From assembly GCA_031292385.1 (NCBI GenBank), contig JARLHE010000011.1, positions 43,879-107,878 on the forward strand: a DNA stretch of 64,000 bases, written 5' to 3'. This document shows positions 9,635-19,387 of the stretch, one piece after another. Under the pieces are notes generated by a model that was not told the DNA's origin, searched no databases, and saw only the letters and a program-made list of their open reading frames with translations. How positions within the stretch are numbered: position 1 is the stretch's first letter; the number at the start of each line of letters is the position of its first letter. Made by a program: the position numbers and the translations under genes. Source of the stretch: Oligoflexia bacterium (lineage in GTDB: Bacteria > Bdellovibrionota > UBA1018).

Positions 9635-11749
9635 TCAGTCTCCGTTGCCGACTCCGGCGCCCGCTCCGGGGCTCGCGTTATCTTCGTTTTCAATTCCGGG
9701 CGGAAGGGCAGGGATCGGAGGAGCCGCGTTACGCGCCGGTAATTGGTCGTTGTTGTCTTCCTGGACGTCTTCCTGCTCGGTTGCGTTGTTCACCGGCTCC
9801 GGCGCAGGGGCCTTCTTCACAGGCGCGCTCTTTTCCGCGGCCAGCCGCGCGGCAATGGCTTTCGGGCCGTAGATGTCCGGAAAGTACTTCTCGAGATAAG
9901 TTTTGATCACCGCGCGCGCCACTGGAGCCATCGCTCCCCCGTGACAGACGTGCTCGCCGATGACGGCGACCGCGATGACGGGATCCTTCAAGGGCGCGAA
10001 GCCGACGAAAAACCCGTTATGCCGATCCTCGAATTTCATGTTTTCGCATTTCTGGTAAATCTTGTCGGCCGCGATTCTGAAATTTTGGACGGTACCGGTC
10101 TTTCCCGCGAAGTCGACTCCGGGAATGCGGCTTGAATACGCCGTTCCGTGAGGAGTGTTCACCACGCCCCATAGCCCTTCTTTGACGAGCTCGACCGTTT
10201 TGGGGTGGAGATGGGTTTGGCCCATCTCCTCGGATTTGAACTCTTTCAATGTCTTGCCTTCGAAGGATTCGACGGACTTCACCAGGTAGGGCTTCCAGAG
10301 CGCGCCCCCGTTGCCGATCGACGCGTAGGCGTTGGCCATCTGAATGGCGGTGGTTAAGACATAGCTCTGTCCGATGGCGACGCTCAGGGTTTCGCCCGCG
10401 AGCCAAGGCTGCTTGAAGCGTTGTTCTTTCCATTCCTCGGTCGGGATGAGGCCAGGGACCTCGCCTTTGAGGTCGATTCCCGTTTTTTTGCCCAGGCCCA
10501 GCCGGGTGGCCCATTTCGAGAGTTGGTCCACGCTGTTCATCTTCATGGCGACCCGGTAGAAAAAGACGTCGCACGATTGCGTGATTGCCCGGACGACATC
10601 GATGTTGCCGTGCCCGTGTTTGTTCCAGCAGTGGTAAACGCGGTTGCCGACGCGCAGGCTGCCCGAGCAGTTGAAGGTGGTTTTTTCGTCGATCACGCCT
10701 TCCTCAAGGCCCGCGATCGCGGTGATGGGCTTGAACGTCGAGCCGGGCGAGTAGTGGTCCTGGATGGTCTTGTCACGCAACGGACGATTCGGATTGTTCA
10801 GAAGCCGGTTCCAAAGCTGGCTGGAGATGCCGCGCGAAAATTCCGTCGGATCGAAGGATGGGCGCGACATCATCGCGAGGATCTCGCCCGAGCGCGGGTC
10901 GATGGCGACAAGGGCGCCGTTTTTATCGCCAAAGGCCTGTGCCGCCGCCAGCTGCAGGTCCTGATCGATCGTGAGGACGAGGTTCCGCCCCGGGATGGCC
11001 ATCTTGTCCGGGGTCGCGTTGCCGAGCACGCGGTCTTTGCCCTTTTCGAGCTTGATACGGCCCAGGGCGTCGACTTCCTTTAATTCCTCGCCGTCCACGC
11101 CGCGGAGCGTGTTTTCCATGCGCTGTTCAAGGCCGAATTTCCCGACGTTGTCGCCTTGCCGGTATTTGACCGATTCTTTGTTGAGGATCGGGAGCTCACT
11201 CGAGTTGACCTCGCCGACATAGCCGAGCAGATGGGAGGCGATATCGCCGTAGATATTCGTGCGCTTGATTTCCTGGCGAACTTCGACGCCGGGCATTTCG
11301 ATCTTCCAGCTCTCGACGCCGGCGACTTCATCGCGGGTCAGGTCGGTCTTGATCTTGACCGGCATGAAAGAGGGTTGGCCGCGCGATTTTTCAAGCGCTT
11401 CGTAGATGTCCTTTTCCGGCATCCGGACGAGCTTCGTCAGAAGCTGGACCACTTCTTTCTGTTGCTTGTACTCTTTGAAATACTGAGGCGTGATCTCCAG
11501 GTCGAAGGCCGGGCGATTGTCGATTAGGAGCTTGCGGTTCCGGTCAAAAATCATTCCGCGCGGAGCATCGACCTTCACGCGCTTGATCCGGTTTTCTTCC
11601 GAGTACTGGCGCATTTTGTCGCCCGAGAGGATTTGCAGGTAAACCAAGCGGGCGACGAGCAGGCCCAAGCCGATGAGTACGGCCGCGTAAAGATACTTGA
11701 AGCGATCCTGAAACTCCCTGATCTGTTCTTCTTGACCCAGAAAAGCCAT
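9635..11749 (-). CDS. mrdA: Penicillin-binding protein 2 (elongation transpeptidase)
   Basis: Class B PBP that crosslinks peptidoglycan together with RodA. 704 residues: short cytoplasmic part, one membrane anchor (~20-42), a pedestal/dimerisation domain, then the transpeptidase. Active-site motifs are SPGSTFK (Ser near residue 335), the S-x-D/N motif as TQSCD, and KTGT near residue 548. The C-terminal ~60 residues after the transpeptidase are Pro/Glu/Asn-rich and low complexity, an extension beyond the E. coli protein. Ten bases separate it from mreD. Confidence 0.96.
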   Translation of the reverse strand: MAFLGQEEQIREFQDRFKYLYAAVLIGLGLLVARLVYLQILSGDKMRQYSEENRIKRVKVDAPRGMIFDRNRKLLIDNRPAFDLEITPQYFKEYKQQKEVVQLLTKLVRMPEKDIYEALEKSRGQPSFMPVKIKTDLTRDEVAGVESWKIEMPGVEVRQEIKRTNIYGDIASHLLGYVGEVNSSELPILNKESVKYRQGDNVGKFGLEQRMENTLRGVDGEELKEVDALGRIKLEKGKDRVLGNATPDKMAIPGRNLVLTIDQDLQLAAAQAFGDKNGALVAIDPRSGEILAMMSRPSFDPTEFSRGISSQLWNRLLNNPNRPLRDKTIQDHYSPGSTFKPITAIAGLEEGVIDEKTTFNCSGSLRVGNRVYHCWNKHGHGNIDVVRAITQSCDVFFYRVAMKMNSVDQLSKWATRLGLGKKTGIDLKGEVPGLIPTEEWKEQRFKQPWLAGETLSVAIGQSYVLTTAIQMANAYASIGNGGALWKPYLVKSVESFEGKTLKEFKSEEMGQTHLHPKTVELVKEGLWGVVNTPHGTAYSSRIPGVDFAGKTGTVQNFRIAADKIYQKCENMKFEDRHNGFFVGFAPLKDPVIAVAVIGEHVCHGGAMAPVARAVIKTYLEKYFPDIYGPKAIAARLAAEKSAPVKKAPAPEPVNNATEQEDVQEDNNDQLPARNAAPPIPALPPGIENEDNASPGAGAGVGNGD

Positions 11750-11758
11750 TGAAAACTC

Positions 11759-12319
11759 TTATCCTATTTCGAGATTGAGATCATCGCCGAGCAAACGCTC
11801 GGCCCGGATGTTTTTAAAGGTCGCCCAATCCAGCTTTTCCAACCACCGATAGAGCCATTTGCCGAGCATCGCGTTCACCAAAGCGGTTGGGAAAATGAAA
11901 ACGATCATGTGCTGGACCTGGGCGCGGCTTCCGCCAAGCAGGCGGAAAACGCCCATATCGATGACCTTGGCGAACACGCTCGTGAATAGAGTCAGCAGCA
12001 TCAGCGAGGCGATGTCCGGTATGACCAGCAGACGCGCGGCTCCTCGAAGCGAAAGAAAGGTCGCCATATAACAGATCATGAACAGGCCGGAAGGCGCCGC
12101 GGTGTGGGTCTCGGCGATCTCCGCGACGATCAAAGTCAAAACCCCGCCCTCCACGAAGGGGCGGCGCAGGGCGAACCAGATCACGAGCAGGAGAAGGACG
12201 TCCGGTTGGAAATAGTTGAGGATCCAAAAAGAAAAGAACGAGGATTGGATCGCGACCCCGATCATGGCGATCAGCAAAAGGGCCGGCGCATTGCTGGTGC
12301 GCAAAAGAAGCCGGATCAT
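11759..12319 (-). CDS. mreD: Rod shape-determining protein MreD
   Basis: 186 residues of almost entirely hydrophobic sequence with five or six membrane helices; the segment YFQPDVLLLLVIWFALRRP matches the MreD family. Inner-membrane scaffold of the elongasome. Its start overlaps the end of mreC by four bases (ATGA), the usual coupled arrangement. Confidence 0.9.
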   Translation of the reverse strand: MIRLLLRTSNAPALLLIAMIGVAIQSSFFSFWILNYFQPDVLLLLVIWFALRRPFVEGGVLTLIVAEIAETHTAAPSGLFMICYMATFLSLRGAARLLVIPDIASLMLLTLFTSVFAKVIDMGVFRLLGGSRAQVQHMIVFIFPTALVNAMLGKWLYRWLEKLDWATFKNIRAERLLGDDLNLEIG

Positions 12320-13176
12320 TTGGACTTCTCCACGGCCTTTTCCGGCGACATCAGGTCAGTCTCATAATGGGTGATCACCAGGACTTCCTCGAGCTTCGAG
12401 AAATCCACGCTCGGATGGACTTCCACATCTTGCGAGATGCCGAACGGCTTTTTCGTGACTTTGGAAACCACGCCAACCGGCTTGCCCTTGGGGAACACGC
12501 CTCCGAGGCCGCTTGAGATCAGTTCGTCCCCGGGCTGGATATCATCCGTGCGGACCGTGTAGCGCAGAATGCCTGTATCGTCGGTCAGGCCCTCGAATAC
12601 GCCGCGAGCGCGCGATCTTTCGTTGATGACGTCGACCGCGGAGAGAAGGTCCAGGATCGTCACGACGTCGGCGGTATGCTCAGTGGTGCGCAGGATGCGG
12701 CCGACGACCCCTTCATTGGACACGACTGCCATGTTGCGGCGGATGCCCGAGTTTTCTCCGCGATTGATCCGGACGGCGCGGAAATCGGTCGAGACGTCCT
12801 TCGCGATGACGCGGGCGACGACGGCGGACATTTTGGTCTGCTCTTCGAAATTCAGCAGTTTTCGAAGGCGGATGTTCTCTTGCTCCGTCTCGCGAAGGCC
12901 GGCGATCGCGTTGAGAAGCTTTCGGTTCTCGTCCGTGAGCAAGATGTTTTCCTGTCGCGTGTGCAAAAGATACACGTAGTTTTGAAAGGCGGAGGCAAGC
13001 TGATCCAGCGTCCAGGTAATCGAGACTTGGATCGGGGAGGTGATGAAAACAATCACCTTGTCGTAGAATCGATACTCCCGCGGCGCGCGAGTCGATGTGT
13101 CGATGGCGATCACGGGGATCAAAATGAAAGCAAATAGAACGATATAAAATCGATATTCTCTTAAGTACTTGACCAT
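12316..13176 (-). CDS. mreC: Rod shape-determining protein MreC
   Basis: 286 residues: a short cytoplasmic tail, one membrane helix (~9-26), a coiled coil (~65-110) and the two beta-barrel domains typical of MreC, with the conserved segments VIAKDVSTDFRAVRINRG and SGLGGVFPKGKPVG. Periplasmic scaffold that activates PBP2-RodA. First gene of the operon; mreB is not in this window. Its start lies about 70 bases from the divergent PpiD-like gene, so the two share a compact promoter region. Confidence 0.95.
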   Translation of the reverse strand: MVKYLREYRFYIVLFAFILIPVIAIDTSTRAPREYRFYDKVIVFITSPIQVSITWTLDQLASAFQNYVYLLHTRQENILLTDENRKLLNAIAGLRETEQENIRLRKLLNFEEQTKMSAVVARVIAKDVSTDFRAVRINRGENSGIRRNMAVVSNEGVVGRILRTTEHTADVVTILDLLSAVDVINERSRARGVFEGLTDDTGILRYTVRTDDIQPGDELISSGLGGVFPKGKPVGVVSKVTKKPFGISQDVEVHPSVDFSKLEEVLVITHYETDLMSPEKAVEKSK

Positions 13177-13246
13177 TTTAGTCCAGTGGAATCTCTTAAA
13201 TCAAAAGTTGAAGCGGAAGCCTGACTCATGTCACAAGAACAGTATC

Positions 13247-14488
13247 ATGCTAACTACGTGGTTTCGGGAAAAATTTGGCACGCTCGTTGTGAGTGGCATT
13301 ATCGGGCTCTTGGCTTTGGCTTTCGCGATCTCGGGGATCTTTTCTCCGAGCTCGACTCGAGGTCTTCATGAAGGGGCGGTCGCTGGAACCGTTAATGGCG
13401 ATCCGATCACGATTCAGGATTTTCAAAGAAGCTATAATCAGCGTCTCGAGTTCTTCCGCCAGATGGCCGGAGGCAAGATGACGGACGAGCAGTTGAAGGC
13501 CTTTAATATCAAAGGCGCGGTTTTTCAGGACCTGGTTCGCCGTCGGCTGATGATTCAAGAGGCCTATAAAGACGGGCTGATCGCCTCGGACGGAGAAGTG
13601 AAGGAAGCTATTCGGGCGATTCCGGCTTTCCAGGAGGGCGGAAAGTTCGACACGGCCAAGTACAAGGAGCTGCTGGCCGCGAATAATTACACGCCGGGAG
13701 GCTTTGAGCGGATGGTTCGCGAGGATCTTTCGAGCGAGCGATGGCGGAATTATTTTCAGCGGCGCGCTCGGGTCAGTGACGCGGAAGCGCGTGAGGATTT
13801 CCTGGTCACCAATAACAAGCGCAATATCAAATACGTCCTTTTGACCAACGAAAGCGGCCGTAAAGGTCTCGCCGTGAGCGCCGAGGATGTTCAGAAGTTT
13901 CTCGCGACGCCGGCGAAGCTCAATTTGGCTAAATCCCAATACGAGAGCCGGAAGACGACCGTTTATAAGGGCAAGACTTTCGACGACGTCAAAGACCAGA
14001 TCGTTCGTGATTTGGTCATGACCGAAAAGCTTCCCGAGGTTCAAAAGATCAACAATCAGCTGGCCGATGAGGTTCTTCCCCTCATGGCGGCGTCGAAAGC
14101 CTCGGACGCGAAGATCAATGCGTTGCTGAAGAAATACGGCGCTGAAGTTCGCTCGACGGGGTTGATCACCGCTGAAAACTCCTTCATTCCCGGCATCGGG
14201 CAGGCGAAGGAGCTTCAAACGGACGCGTTCGCGGCGCAATCGCCAATTGATCCGGCAACCGGGGGCAAGGCCAAGAAGTATACGACCGGCTCCTGGATCC
14301 TCGTGGCGATTGTCGAGGAGTCGAAGAAACCCGATCTGCCTCAATTCGAAGCCGAGCGCGGAAAGATCCTGGATCAGCTTCGCTCGAAAAAAGAACATGA
14401 GCTGATGGACTCCTGGTTAAGGGAGCTCAACGCCAAGGCGAAAATCAAACCGAACCTTTCGATCGTCGGCGACGCCGAGGAAAGCTGA
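13247..14488 (+). CDS. PpiD/SurA-N-type membrane-anchored chaperone without a clear parvulin domain
   Basis: 413 residues from the ATG at 13247, preferred because it places the membrane anchor (VVSGIIGLLALAFAISGIF) directly after a short basic N-terminus; the frame continues upstream to 13169. Next comes the SurA_N-type segment starting AGTVNGDPITIQDFQRSYNQR and a helical chaperone region. I do not see the usual parvulin isomerase signatures, so it may be a PpiD-like chaperone lacking the catalytic domain. It directly precedes the acyltransferase gene (stop and next GTG adjacent) and is divergent from the mre operon. Confidence 0.75.
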   Translation: MLTTWFREKFGTLVVSGIIGLLALAFAISGIFSPSSTRGLHEGAVAGTVNGDPITIQDFQRSYNQRLEFFRQMAGGKMTDEQLKAFNIKGAVFQDLVRRRLMIQEAYKDGLIASDGEVKEAIRAIPAFQEGGKFDTAKYKELLAANNYTPGGFERMVREDLSSERWRNYFQRRARVSDAEAREDFLVTNNKRNIKYVLLTNESGRKGLAVSAEDVQKFLATPAKLNLAKSQYESRKTTVYKGKTFDDVKDQIVRDLVMTEKLPEVQKINNQLADEVLPLMAASKASDAKINALLKKYGAEVRSTGLITAENSFIPGIGQAKELQTDAFAAQSPIDPATGGKAKKYTTGSWILVAIVEESKKPDLPQFEAERGKILDQLRSKKEHELMDSWLRELNAKAKIKPNLSIVGDAEES

Positions 14489-15412
14489 GTGAGTCGCAGC
14501 TCCGCCGCCGGCACCCTGGCTTACGCGCGCGATACGAGGGGCCCGATCGGAAAAGCCCGCGGGTTTCTGATTTTTCTTACCGGTAGCCTCCTGCTCGGGG
14601 GAAGCGTCATTTTCTGTAATTTCTTGCAGATGCTGACGCTGTTGATCCGTCCCTTTTCGTCGGGCGTGTTTCGCATCGCGAATCGAAAGATCGCCGGCAC
14701 ATGGTGGAAAGCGTGCGTCATTTGGATGGAAAATGTCGTGCGCGTGAAAGTCGATTTCACGGGCGACGATCTTCCTCCCGACGAAAACGCGATCGTTTTC
14801 TCGAATCATCAGCAGATGCCGGACATCCTCGTACTGATGGCGCTCGCCGCGCCCAAGGGGCGCCTGGGGGATCTCAAGTGGTTCGTCAAGGAAGTGCTGA
14901 AGTACGTGCCTGGGATCGGTTGGGGCATGCTTTTTCTCGATTGTCTTTTCGTTAAACGCGAGTGGACGGCCGACCGGCAACGCATCGAGGCGACCTTCAA
15001 AAAATATCGTGACGCCCGGATTCCGTTTTGGCTGATTTCATTTGTCGAGAGCACGAGAATCACCCCCGCGAAGCTGGCGAAGGCCCAGGAGTTCGCCCGG
15101 AAACGCGGCCTTTATATCCCGCAGCGGGTCTTGGTGCCGCGCTCCCGCGGATTCATCGCATCCGTTGAAGGTCTGGGTGAGCTCGCTGATTCGGTATACG
15201 ATGTCACGATCGCATTTGAAGGCGGGATCCCCTCGCTCTATCAATACTTAGCCGGAGTGACGCCACGCGTGGCCGTTCACGTGAAACGATTTTTACGCGC
15301 AGAGCTTCCCGCCACGGAGATCGGTCTGGCCGATTGGCTCGCAAAACGTTTTGTGGAAAAAGACGAGCGTCTGGTTCAATTTCAGAAATCGGGAAGCTTG
15401 GAAATACGATGA
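14489..15412 (+). CDS. PlsC-family lysophospholipid acyltransferase (LCLAT/YihG type)
   Basis: Predicted inner-membrane acyl transfer to a lysophospholipid. 307 residues with a GTG start immediately after the previous stop. A hydrophobic helix (~25-47) precedes the HX4D catalytic motif, N-H-Q-Q-M-P-D near residue 106. The substrate-binding motif reads VESTRIT instead of PEGTR, the variant seen in the LCLAT1/AGPAT3-5 and YihG branch. Its end overlaps the DUF155 gene by four bases, so both are likely co-translated. Confidence 0.85.
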   Translation: MSRSSAAGTLAYARDTRGPIGKARGFLIFLTGSLLLGGSVIFCNFLQMLTLLIRPFSSGVFRIANRKIAGTWWKACVIWMENVVRVKVDFTGDDLPPDENAIVFSNHQQMPDILVLMALAAPKGRLGDLKWFVKEVLKYVPGIGWGMLFLDCLFVKREWTADRQRIEATFKKYRDARIPFWLISFVESTRITPAKLAKAQEFARKRGLYIPQRVLVPRSRGFIASVEGLGELADSVYDVTIAFEGGIPSLYQYLAGVTPRVAVHVKRFLRAELPATEIGLADWLAKRFVEKDERLVQFQKSGSLEIR

Positions 15413-16542
15413 GTGAATCGGCGGCGTTTGATCCAATTATTCAGAAGGGAAACATAGTCTGTTATCGCCTTTTCGATGTGGGCGAGGAGATTGATCTCGC
15501 GGCGGCCGAGCGGCTTCTGCGCCAGCCGGGCGAGCGTTTCGAGTTCCGTCTGGCGCCCGGCAAGCGCCGCGCGCTGCAGGTCCGCAACCCTCCTTTGCGA
15601 GTCAATCTGGGCGACGTGACGCTCAATTTCGGTTCAGACGAGGTCCGGGCCGAGGTCGCCGCTACGGTTTGGGATTACGCTGTCTTGAGCATGGTTTTCC
15701 GTATCCCGATCCCGCCTGGGACGCGTTGGAGCCAACTGATCGCGCGCGCGCCGTTGTATGGCGCCGAATCGAAAGGCGCCACGGCTTTGGACTCGAGCGC
15801 CCGCGCCATGGCCCACGAGCTTTTCGAGGCGCTGAAAAAGGCCGTCAAAGCCCCATTCGTTTCGACGATTTTCGAGGATTACACGCTTTATTTTCTCGAG
15901 GACATCGGCGGAGCCGAGGTTTGCAGCCGCTTGGCGGGCGATCGGATCCTCGCGGAGCTCGCGCTCGGGGAGCCTCGGATCGGCGACGCTCTTTCGGCAG
16001 TAACCATGAAGCCCGTGCTGGAGAACGTTTACCAGTACAAGCAAGGCGATCTGGTCCTCATCGATTGGGATACCGCAGTGGTCGTCGAGCCCTCGGGAGA
16101 GCGCGACATTTCCGACGTGATCGAGTTCGCTCTGACCCATTTGCTTGAATTCCGCTTTTACGATGACCTGCTCGATCAAAAGATCGCGTCACTCTACGAT
16201 TCGATCGATGCCAAGCGGGGCTGGGTTCCGGGCGCCTATTACTCGTCGATTTCGCGCGAAGCCAATTACCGCTATATCGAGATCACCGAGTTCATCGAGC
16301 GGGTCGAGAACTCCCTGAAGGTCGTCGGTGATTTTTATATTGCTTATATTTACCGTGGGGCCATCAAGCGATTCCGGATCTCGGACTGGGGCGCGAGCAT
16401 CACCCGCAAACTCAATCTCATGGCCCGGGTTTCCGAGCTGCTTCAGGGCGAAGTAAATGTTTACCGCAGTCACGCGCTCGAATTGATCGTGATCTTATTG
16501 ATTTGCTTCGAGATCATCTCGGCGCTCGTTCGGAATCGTTAA
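15409..16542 (+). CDS. RMD1/YagE (DUF155) family protein with C-terminal membrane helix
   Basis: 377 residues from the ATG at 15409 (ATGA overlap with the acyltransferase stop). The segments QKGNIVCYRLFDVGEEIDL, ERDISDVIEFALTHLLEFR and YDDLLDQKIASLYDSID match the DUF155 family, whose eukaryotic members (RMD1, RMND1) work in mitochondria or at microtubules. A hydrophobic helix near the C-terminus (ELIVILLICFEIISALV) anchors it. Molecular function is unknown; coupling with a phospholipid acyltransferase suggests a membrane role. Confidence 0.8.
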   Translation: MSESAAFDPIIQKGNIVCYRLFDVGEEIDLAAAERLLRQPGERFEFRLAPGKRRALQVRNPPLRVNLGDVTLNFGSDEVRAEVAATVWDYAVLSMVFRIPIPPGTRWSQLIARAPLYGAESKGATALDSSARAMAHELFEALKKAVKAPFVSTIFEDYTLYFLEDIGGAEVCSRLAGDRILAELALGEPRIGDALSAVTMKPVLENVYQYKQGDLVLIDWDTAVVVEPSGERDISDVIEFALTHLLEFRFYDDLLDQKIASLYDSIDAKRGWVPGAYYSSISREANYRYIEITEFIERVENSLKVVGDFYIAYIYRGAIKRFRISDWGASITRKLNLMARVSELLQGEVNVYRSHALELIVILLICFEIISALVRNR

Positions 16543-16558
16543 GCCGCTGTCCACGCAC

Positions 16559-16572
16559 GGCATCAGATTTGC
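16559..16572 (+). promoter_or_regulatory. Sigma-54-type -24/-12 promoter
   Basis: GGCAT-N5-TTGCT with exactly ten bases between GG (16559-16560) and GC (16571-16572), the required sigma-54 spacing. Transcription would begin about 16584, just before the lipoprotein gene. The flanking ACGCACGGCAT also occurs at the second site near 22987. Confidence 0.5.
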
Positions 16573-16587
16573 TTCGCTTTCAGGCGA

Positions 16588-17274
16588 ATGAGGCACATGT
16601 GGTGTCTGAAGGCTTTGAGTTTAAACCTGGTTTTCGTCTTGCTCTTCGCTTGCTCGAGCGCCCCGAATTACACGTATGTTTCTCAAAAGGGCAGGATCAC
16701 CCAGGCGCCCCATCCGATCCCGAAGGGGAACATCTCGATCGCTTCGCCCGAGACCACTGATTACAAGGCTGGCCTGAAACCGAGCGTCACGGTTCCGGCT
16801 CTTCGCTTGCGATTGACGCTTGCCAATCAGTCGAGCGATCGCTGGGTTTTCAATTTCAAAGACCAGGTGCTGCACTTCACCGGGCATAATTCGGCAACGT
16901 CACTGAACGTTGAAAAGGCGGAGGTGCTTCAGGGGGAAACCCAGGTCGTCGATCTTTATTTCGCGCTTCCCGCGGGAGTTAAGACCGCGGCCGATCTTTC
17001 GGGGTTCGAATTGGACTGGAAAATCGTTCTTCCTAACCGAAACCAATTCATCGCCGGGGTCGCGCCTTACGAGCGGGTCATCGCGCGCGAGGAGTTCGCG
17101 CGGCTCCATCCGGAGGCATCCGTTTACGATCTGCCGACTTACGACCATTACTTCGGACCGAGCTACGAGCAGGCGCAGGGCCTCTCGCAAAATTTCTCGG
17201 TTTGGACTTTCGAGACTTCAAGCGAGCCTAACGCCTCTAATCAGGTGGCGCCGCCGCCCAAGTCAACCGGATAG
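16588..17274 (+). CDS. Exported lipoprotein of unknown function
   Basis: 228 residues from ATG 16588, or 225 from ATG 16597. The second start has an AGG just upstream and a cleaner signal peptide; the predicted sigma-54 start at ~16584 would make the first nearly leaderless. The hydrophobic run ends in the lipobox L-F-A-C (Cys about residue 22). The mature part is beta-rich (LRLRLTLANQSSDRWVFNF) and resembles an immunoglobulin-like fold, with no catalytic motif. Its end overlaps the convergent hydrolase by 34 bases. Confidence 0.7.
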   Translation: MRHMWCLKALSLNLVFVLLFACSSAPNYTYVSQKGRITQAPHPIPKGNISIASPETTDYKAGLKPSVTVPALRLRLTLANQSSDRWVFNFKDQVLHFTGHNSATSLNVEKAEVLQGETQVVDLYFALPAGVKTAADLSGFELDWKIVLPNRNQFIAGVAPYERVIAREEFARLHPEASVYDLPTYDHYFGPSYEQAQGLSQNFSVWTFETSSEPNASNQVAPPPKSTG

Positions 17275-18101
17275 CGTCGGATAAATTCCTCGAGAGTTTT
17301 CAAAAAGAGCGGACGCTGCTCGAACGGGAGGCCGTGTCCGGCGCCTTCGATTTCCTTGAATTCGATCGTGGGAAAGCGGTCAAAGCGATCGCGCTCGGCT
17401 TCGAATTCCTCGTGCGACCAAACCAGGCTTCGGGCTCCGCGGAGGATCAAAATCGGCATGTCATGCTTTAAGAGTTCCTCGATCCATTCACGCACCGACG
17501 AGTTTTTCGCGGCCCGGATGGTTTCGATGAGCGCGGCATGATCGAACGGAAAATGGATTCGTCCGCCCTCGATCGGCGTCGATACCGCCATTAAGTATTG
17601 AGCAATGGCGGGGTCGGGGCAGTGCGCCTCCATGAAAGTCCTGGCCTCCGCGCGCGAAGCGAATTCGGTGGGCAGAATTCGCATGAACGTCGCCAGATTA
17701 TCGCCGAGGCCTCCACCCGCGGCTCCCGAAAATCCGAGATCGATTAAGATGAGGCCTCGGACCCAGTCCGGCTTCAGGTGGGCCGCGGCACAGGCGCTTC
17801 GAACTCCCATGGAGTGTCCAATCAACCAGGCCGGATGAAACCCCGTTTTTTCCATCGTATCGATGACATCCCTCCCGTAATCGAGAGGGCCATAGTGGGG
17901 CAAATTGCGCCCACCTGAAACGGTGGGAACGAGGCTTCCGCCGTGGCCGCGCTGATCGGGGGCTAGAATTCCGTAGCGATCTTCAAGGGATGCCGCAAGG
18001 GGCCTCCAAAGAGAACCGGTTCCACCCATGCCGTGGAGAAAAATCAGGCGTTCTGAGATGGGGCCGGATGCAGGGCCCCAGTGTTTAAACGCAAGTTCCA
18101 T
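17241..18101 (-). CDS. Alpha/beta-fold hydrolase
   Basis: 286 residues, cytoplasmic. Oxyanion-hole segment FLHGMGGTGSLW, nucleophile elbow G-H-S-M-G (Ser near residue 96), and a late His in GAGHGLPFEQRP. The usual acid position after the last strands reads LRGARSLVW, where Asp is normally expected, so the acid may be placed elsewhere. Substrate unknown; overall it resembles small esterase or lactonase-type hydrolases. Starts nearly on top of the divergent regulator gene. Confidence 0.82.
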   Translation of the reverse strand: MELAFKHWGPASGPISERLIFLHGMGGTGSLWRPLAASLEDRYGILAPDQRGHGGSLVPTVSGGRNLPHYGPLDYGRDVIDTMEKTGFHPAWLIGHSMGVRSACAAAHLKPDWVRGLILIDLGFSGAAGGGLGDNLATFMRILPTEFASRAEARTFMEAHCPDPAIAQYLMAVSTPIEGGRIHFPFDHAALIETIRAAKNSSVREWIEELLKHDMPILILRGARSLVWSHEEFEAERDRFDRFPTIEFKEIEGAGHGLPFEQRPLFLKTLEEFIRRYPVDLGGGAT

Positions 18102-19386
18102 GTTGACTCCTTATCGCTCTCGATTAGCATGCGTTCCCTACGTGAAAAAGACTGGTTCAAAAACTATTTCGCGGCTTTTGCAAGTCGCACAGCTCCGCTC
18201 CGAAAAGTGTGAACTTCTCGAGGCCCGTGAAGCCTATGAAGAGGCGCTTGAAATCGCTAAGGAAAAAGGTGATCTGCGCGCCACCATGGAAGCGCTTTCG
18301 GGGCTATTGCGCTTGGCCAGCGAGGCCATTGATTCGAAAGCGGTGGCCGAGATCGGGCGTGAACTGGATGCTTTGATGAAGAAGTATCCGAAAAAGGTTC
18401 CGCCCATGGCTTGGTACTGCAAGGGCGCGATCGCTCGGCACGAAGATCAAATTCCTTTGGCCAAGCGGTGTTTCCTCCGATTCCTCGCCACGACGCGGGC
18501 GGAGGGCTCGAAGGAAGAAGAGGCTTATGTTCGTGGTTGGCTGATGATGGCCGTTCTACTCTGGCAGGAAGGGCGCCTGGCGCGCTCGCTTCTCCTGGTT
18601 CAGGCGCTTCTCAAGCGCTTCGAAGCTTGTAACTATCGCGGAGTCAACGGGATGCTTTACCAGACAATGGGCGGCATCTACGAAAAAACGGGCGATTACG
18701 AATCGGCTCTTTTCTGGTTTCACAAGGCCCATGCCGCTTTTCTGGGCGAGCACAGCTGGTATTACCATCTTTACGTCCTGTATGCGTACGCGCGCATCGC
18801 CCGTAAGCAGCGTCATTTTTCAGAGGCGACTTGGTACCTGGACCTCATTGAAAAGGCGGTCGCCAAGCCCGAGTTCGGCGTCCTTCGCCGCGAGCTCGAA
18901 CGCGAAAGAAAAAAACTGGGCGAGGAATCGGTCGATATGGTGATCGATCTGCGGGCCGGAACTGTGACCATGCGCGACTCGCAGACGATCGCGCTCGGCA
19001 AGCAGTACGTGCTCTTGCACATTCTCGAAGCTCTCGCGGCCGCTCAGCAGCGATCCGGGGATGATCGGGATCGCGGCCTGTCCAAGGCCGAGATTATAGG
19101 CATTGTCTGGCACGAAATGTATCGGCCCGAGGCGCACGACAATAAGCTTTATTACAATATCAATCGTCTGCGTAAGCACGTCGAAGAAGACGCGCACCAT
19201 CCTAAGATCCTCATGAACTGGAAGGAAGGCTATCGTCTTGCTCCGGGGCTGAAAGTCCAGGTGATCGGCGGCGTTTCCGATGTTTTTGCCGAAATGGAGC
19301 GACGTCCGTTCAATGCGGATTTGCCGGGGTTGAGAACCGCGCGGGAGCGCGTTTCGACAAACGAAGTTCAGCTTGGAGAGAATTGA
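18100..19386 (+). CDS. TPR-containing winged-helix transcriptional regulator
   Basis: 428 residues from ATG 18100; a GTG at 18142 is an alternative start. Residues ~25-290 are paired helices resembling TPR repeats (for example MGGIYEKTGDYESALFWFHKAHAAF), then a winged-helix DNA-binding domain (~310-400) with the OmpR-type pattern LSKAEIIGIVWHEMY ... NKLYYNINRLRKHV. This order, TPR first and wHTH last, is unlike response regulators and has no receiver Asp. It likely senses a protein or peptide partner through its repeats. The next gene starts one base after its stop. Confidence 0.75.
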   Translation: MLTPYRSRLACVPYVKKTGSKTISRLLQVAQLRSEKCELLEAREAYEEALEIAKEKGDLRATMEALSGLLRLASEAIDSKAVAEIGRELDALMKKYPKKVPPMAWYCKGAIARHEDQIPLAKRCFLRFLATTRAEGSKEEEAYVRGWLMMAVLLWQEGRLARSLLLVQALLKRFEACNYRGVNGMLYQTMGGIYEKTGDYESALFWFHKAHAAFLGEHSWYYHLYVLYAYARIARKQRHFSEATWYLDLIEKAVAKPEFGVLRRELERERKKLGEESVDMVIDLRAGTVTMRDSQTIALGKQYVLLHILEALAAAQQRSGDDRDRGLSKAEIIGIVWHEMYRPEAHDNKLYYNINRLRKHVEEDAHHPKILMNWKEGYRLAPGLKVQVIGGVSDVFAEMERRPFNADLPGLRTARERVSTNEVQLGEN

Positions 19387-19387
19387 T

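Noticed and set aside
13250..14398. Minus-strand open frame antisense to the PpiD-like gene
   Set aside because: The PpiD-like product has a membrane anchor and SurA_N pattern; the antisense frame is a G+C artefact.
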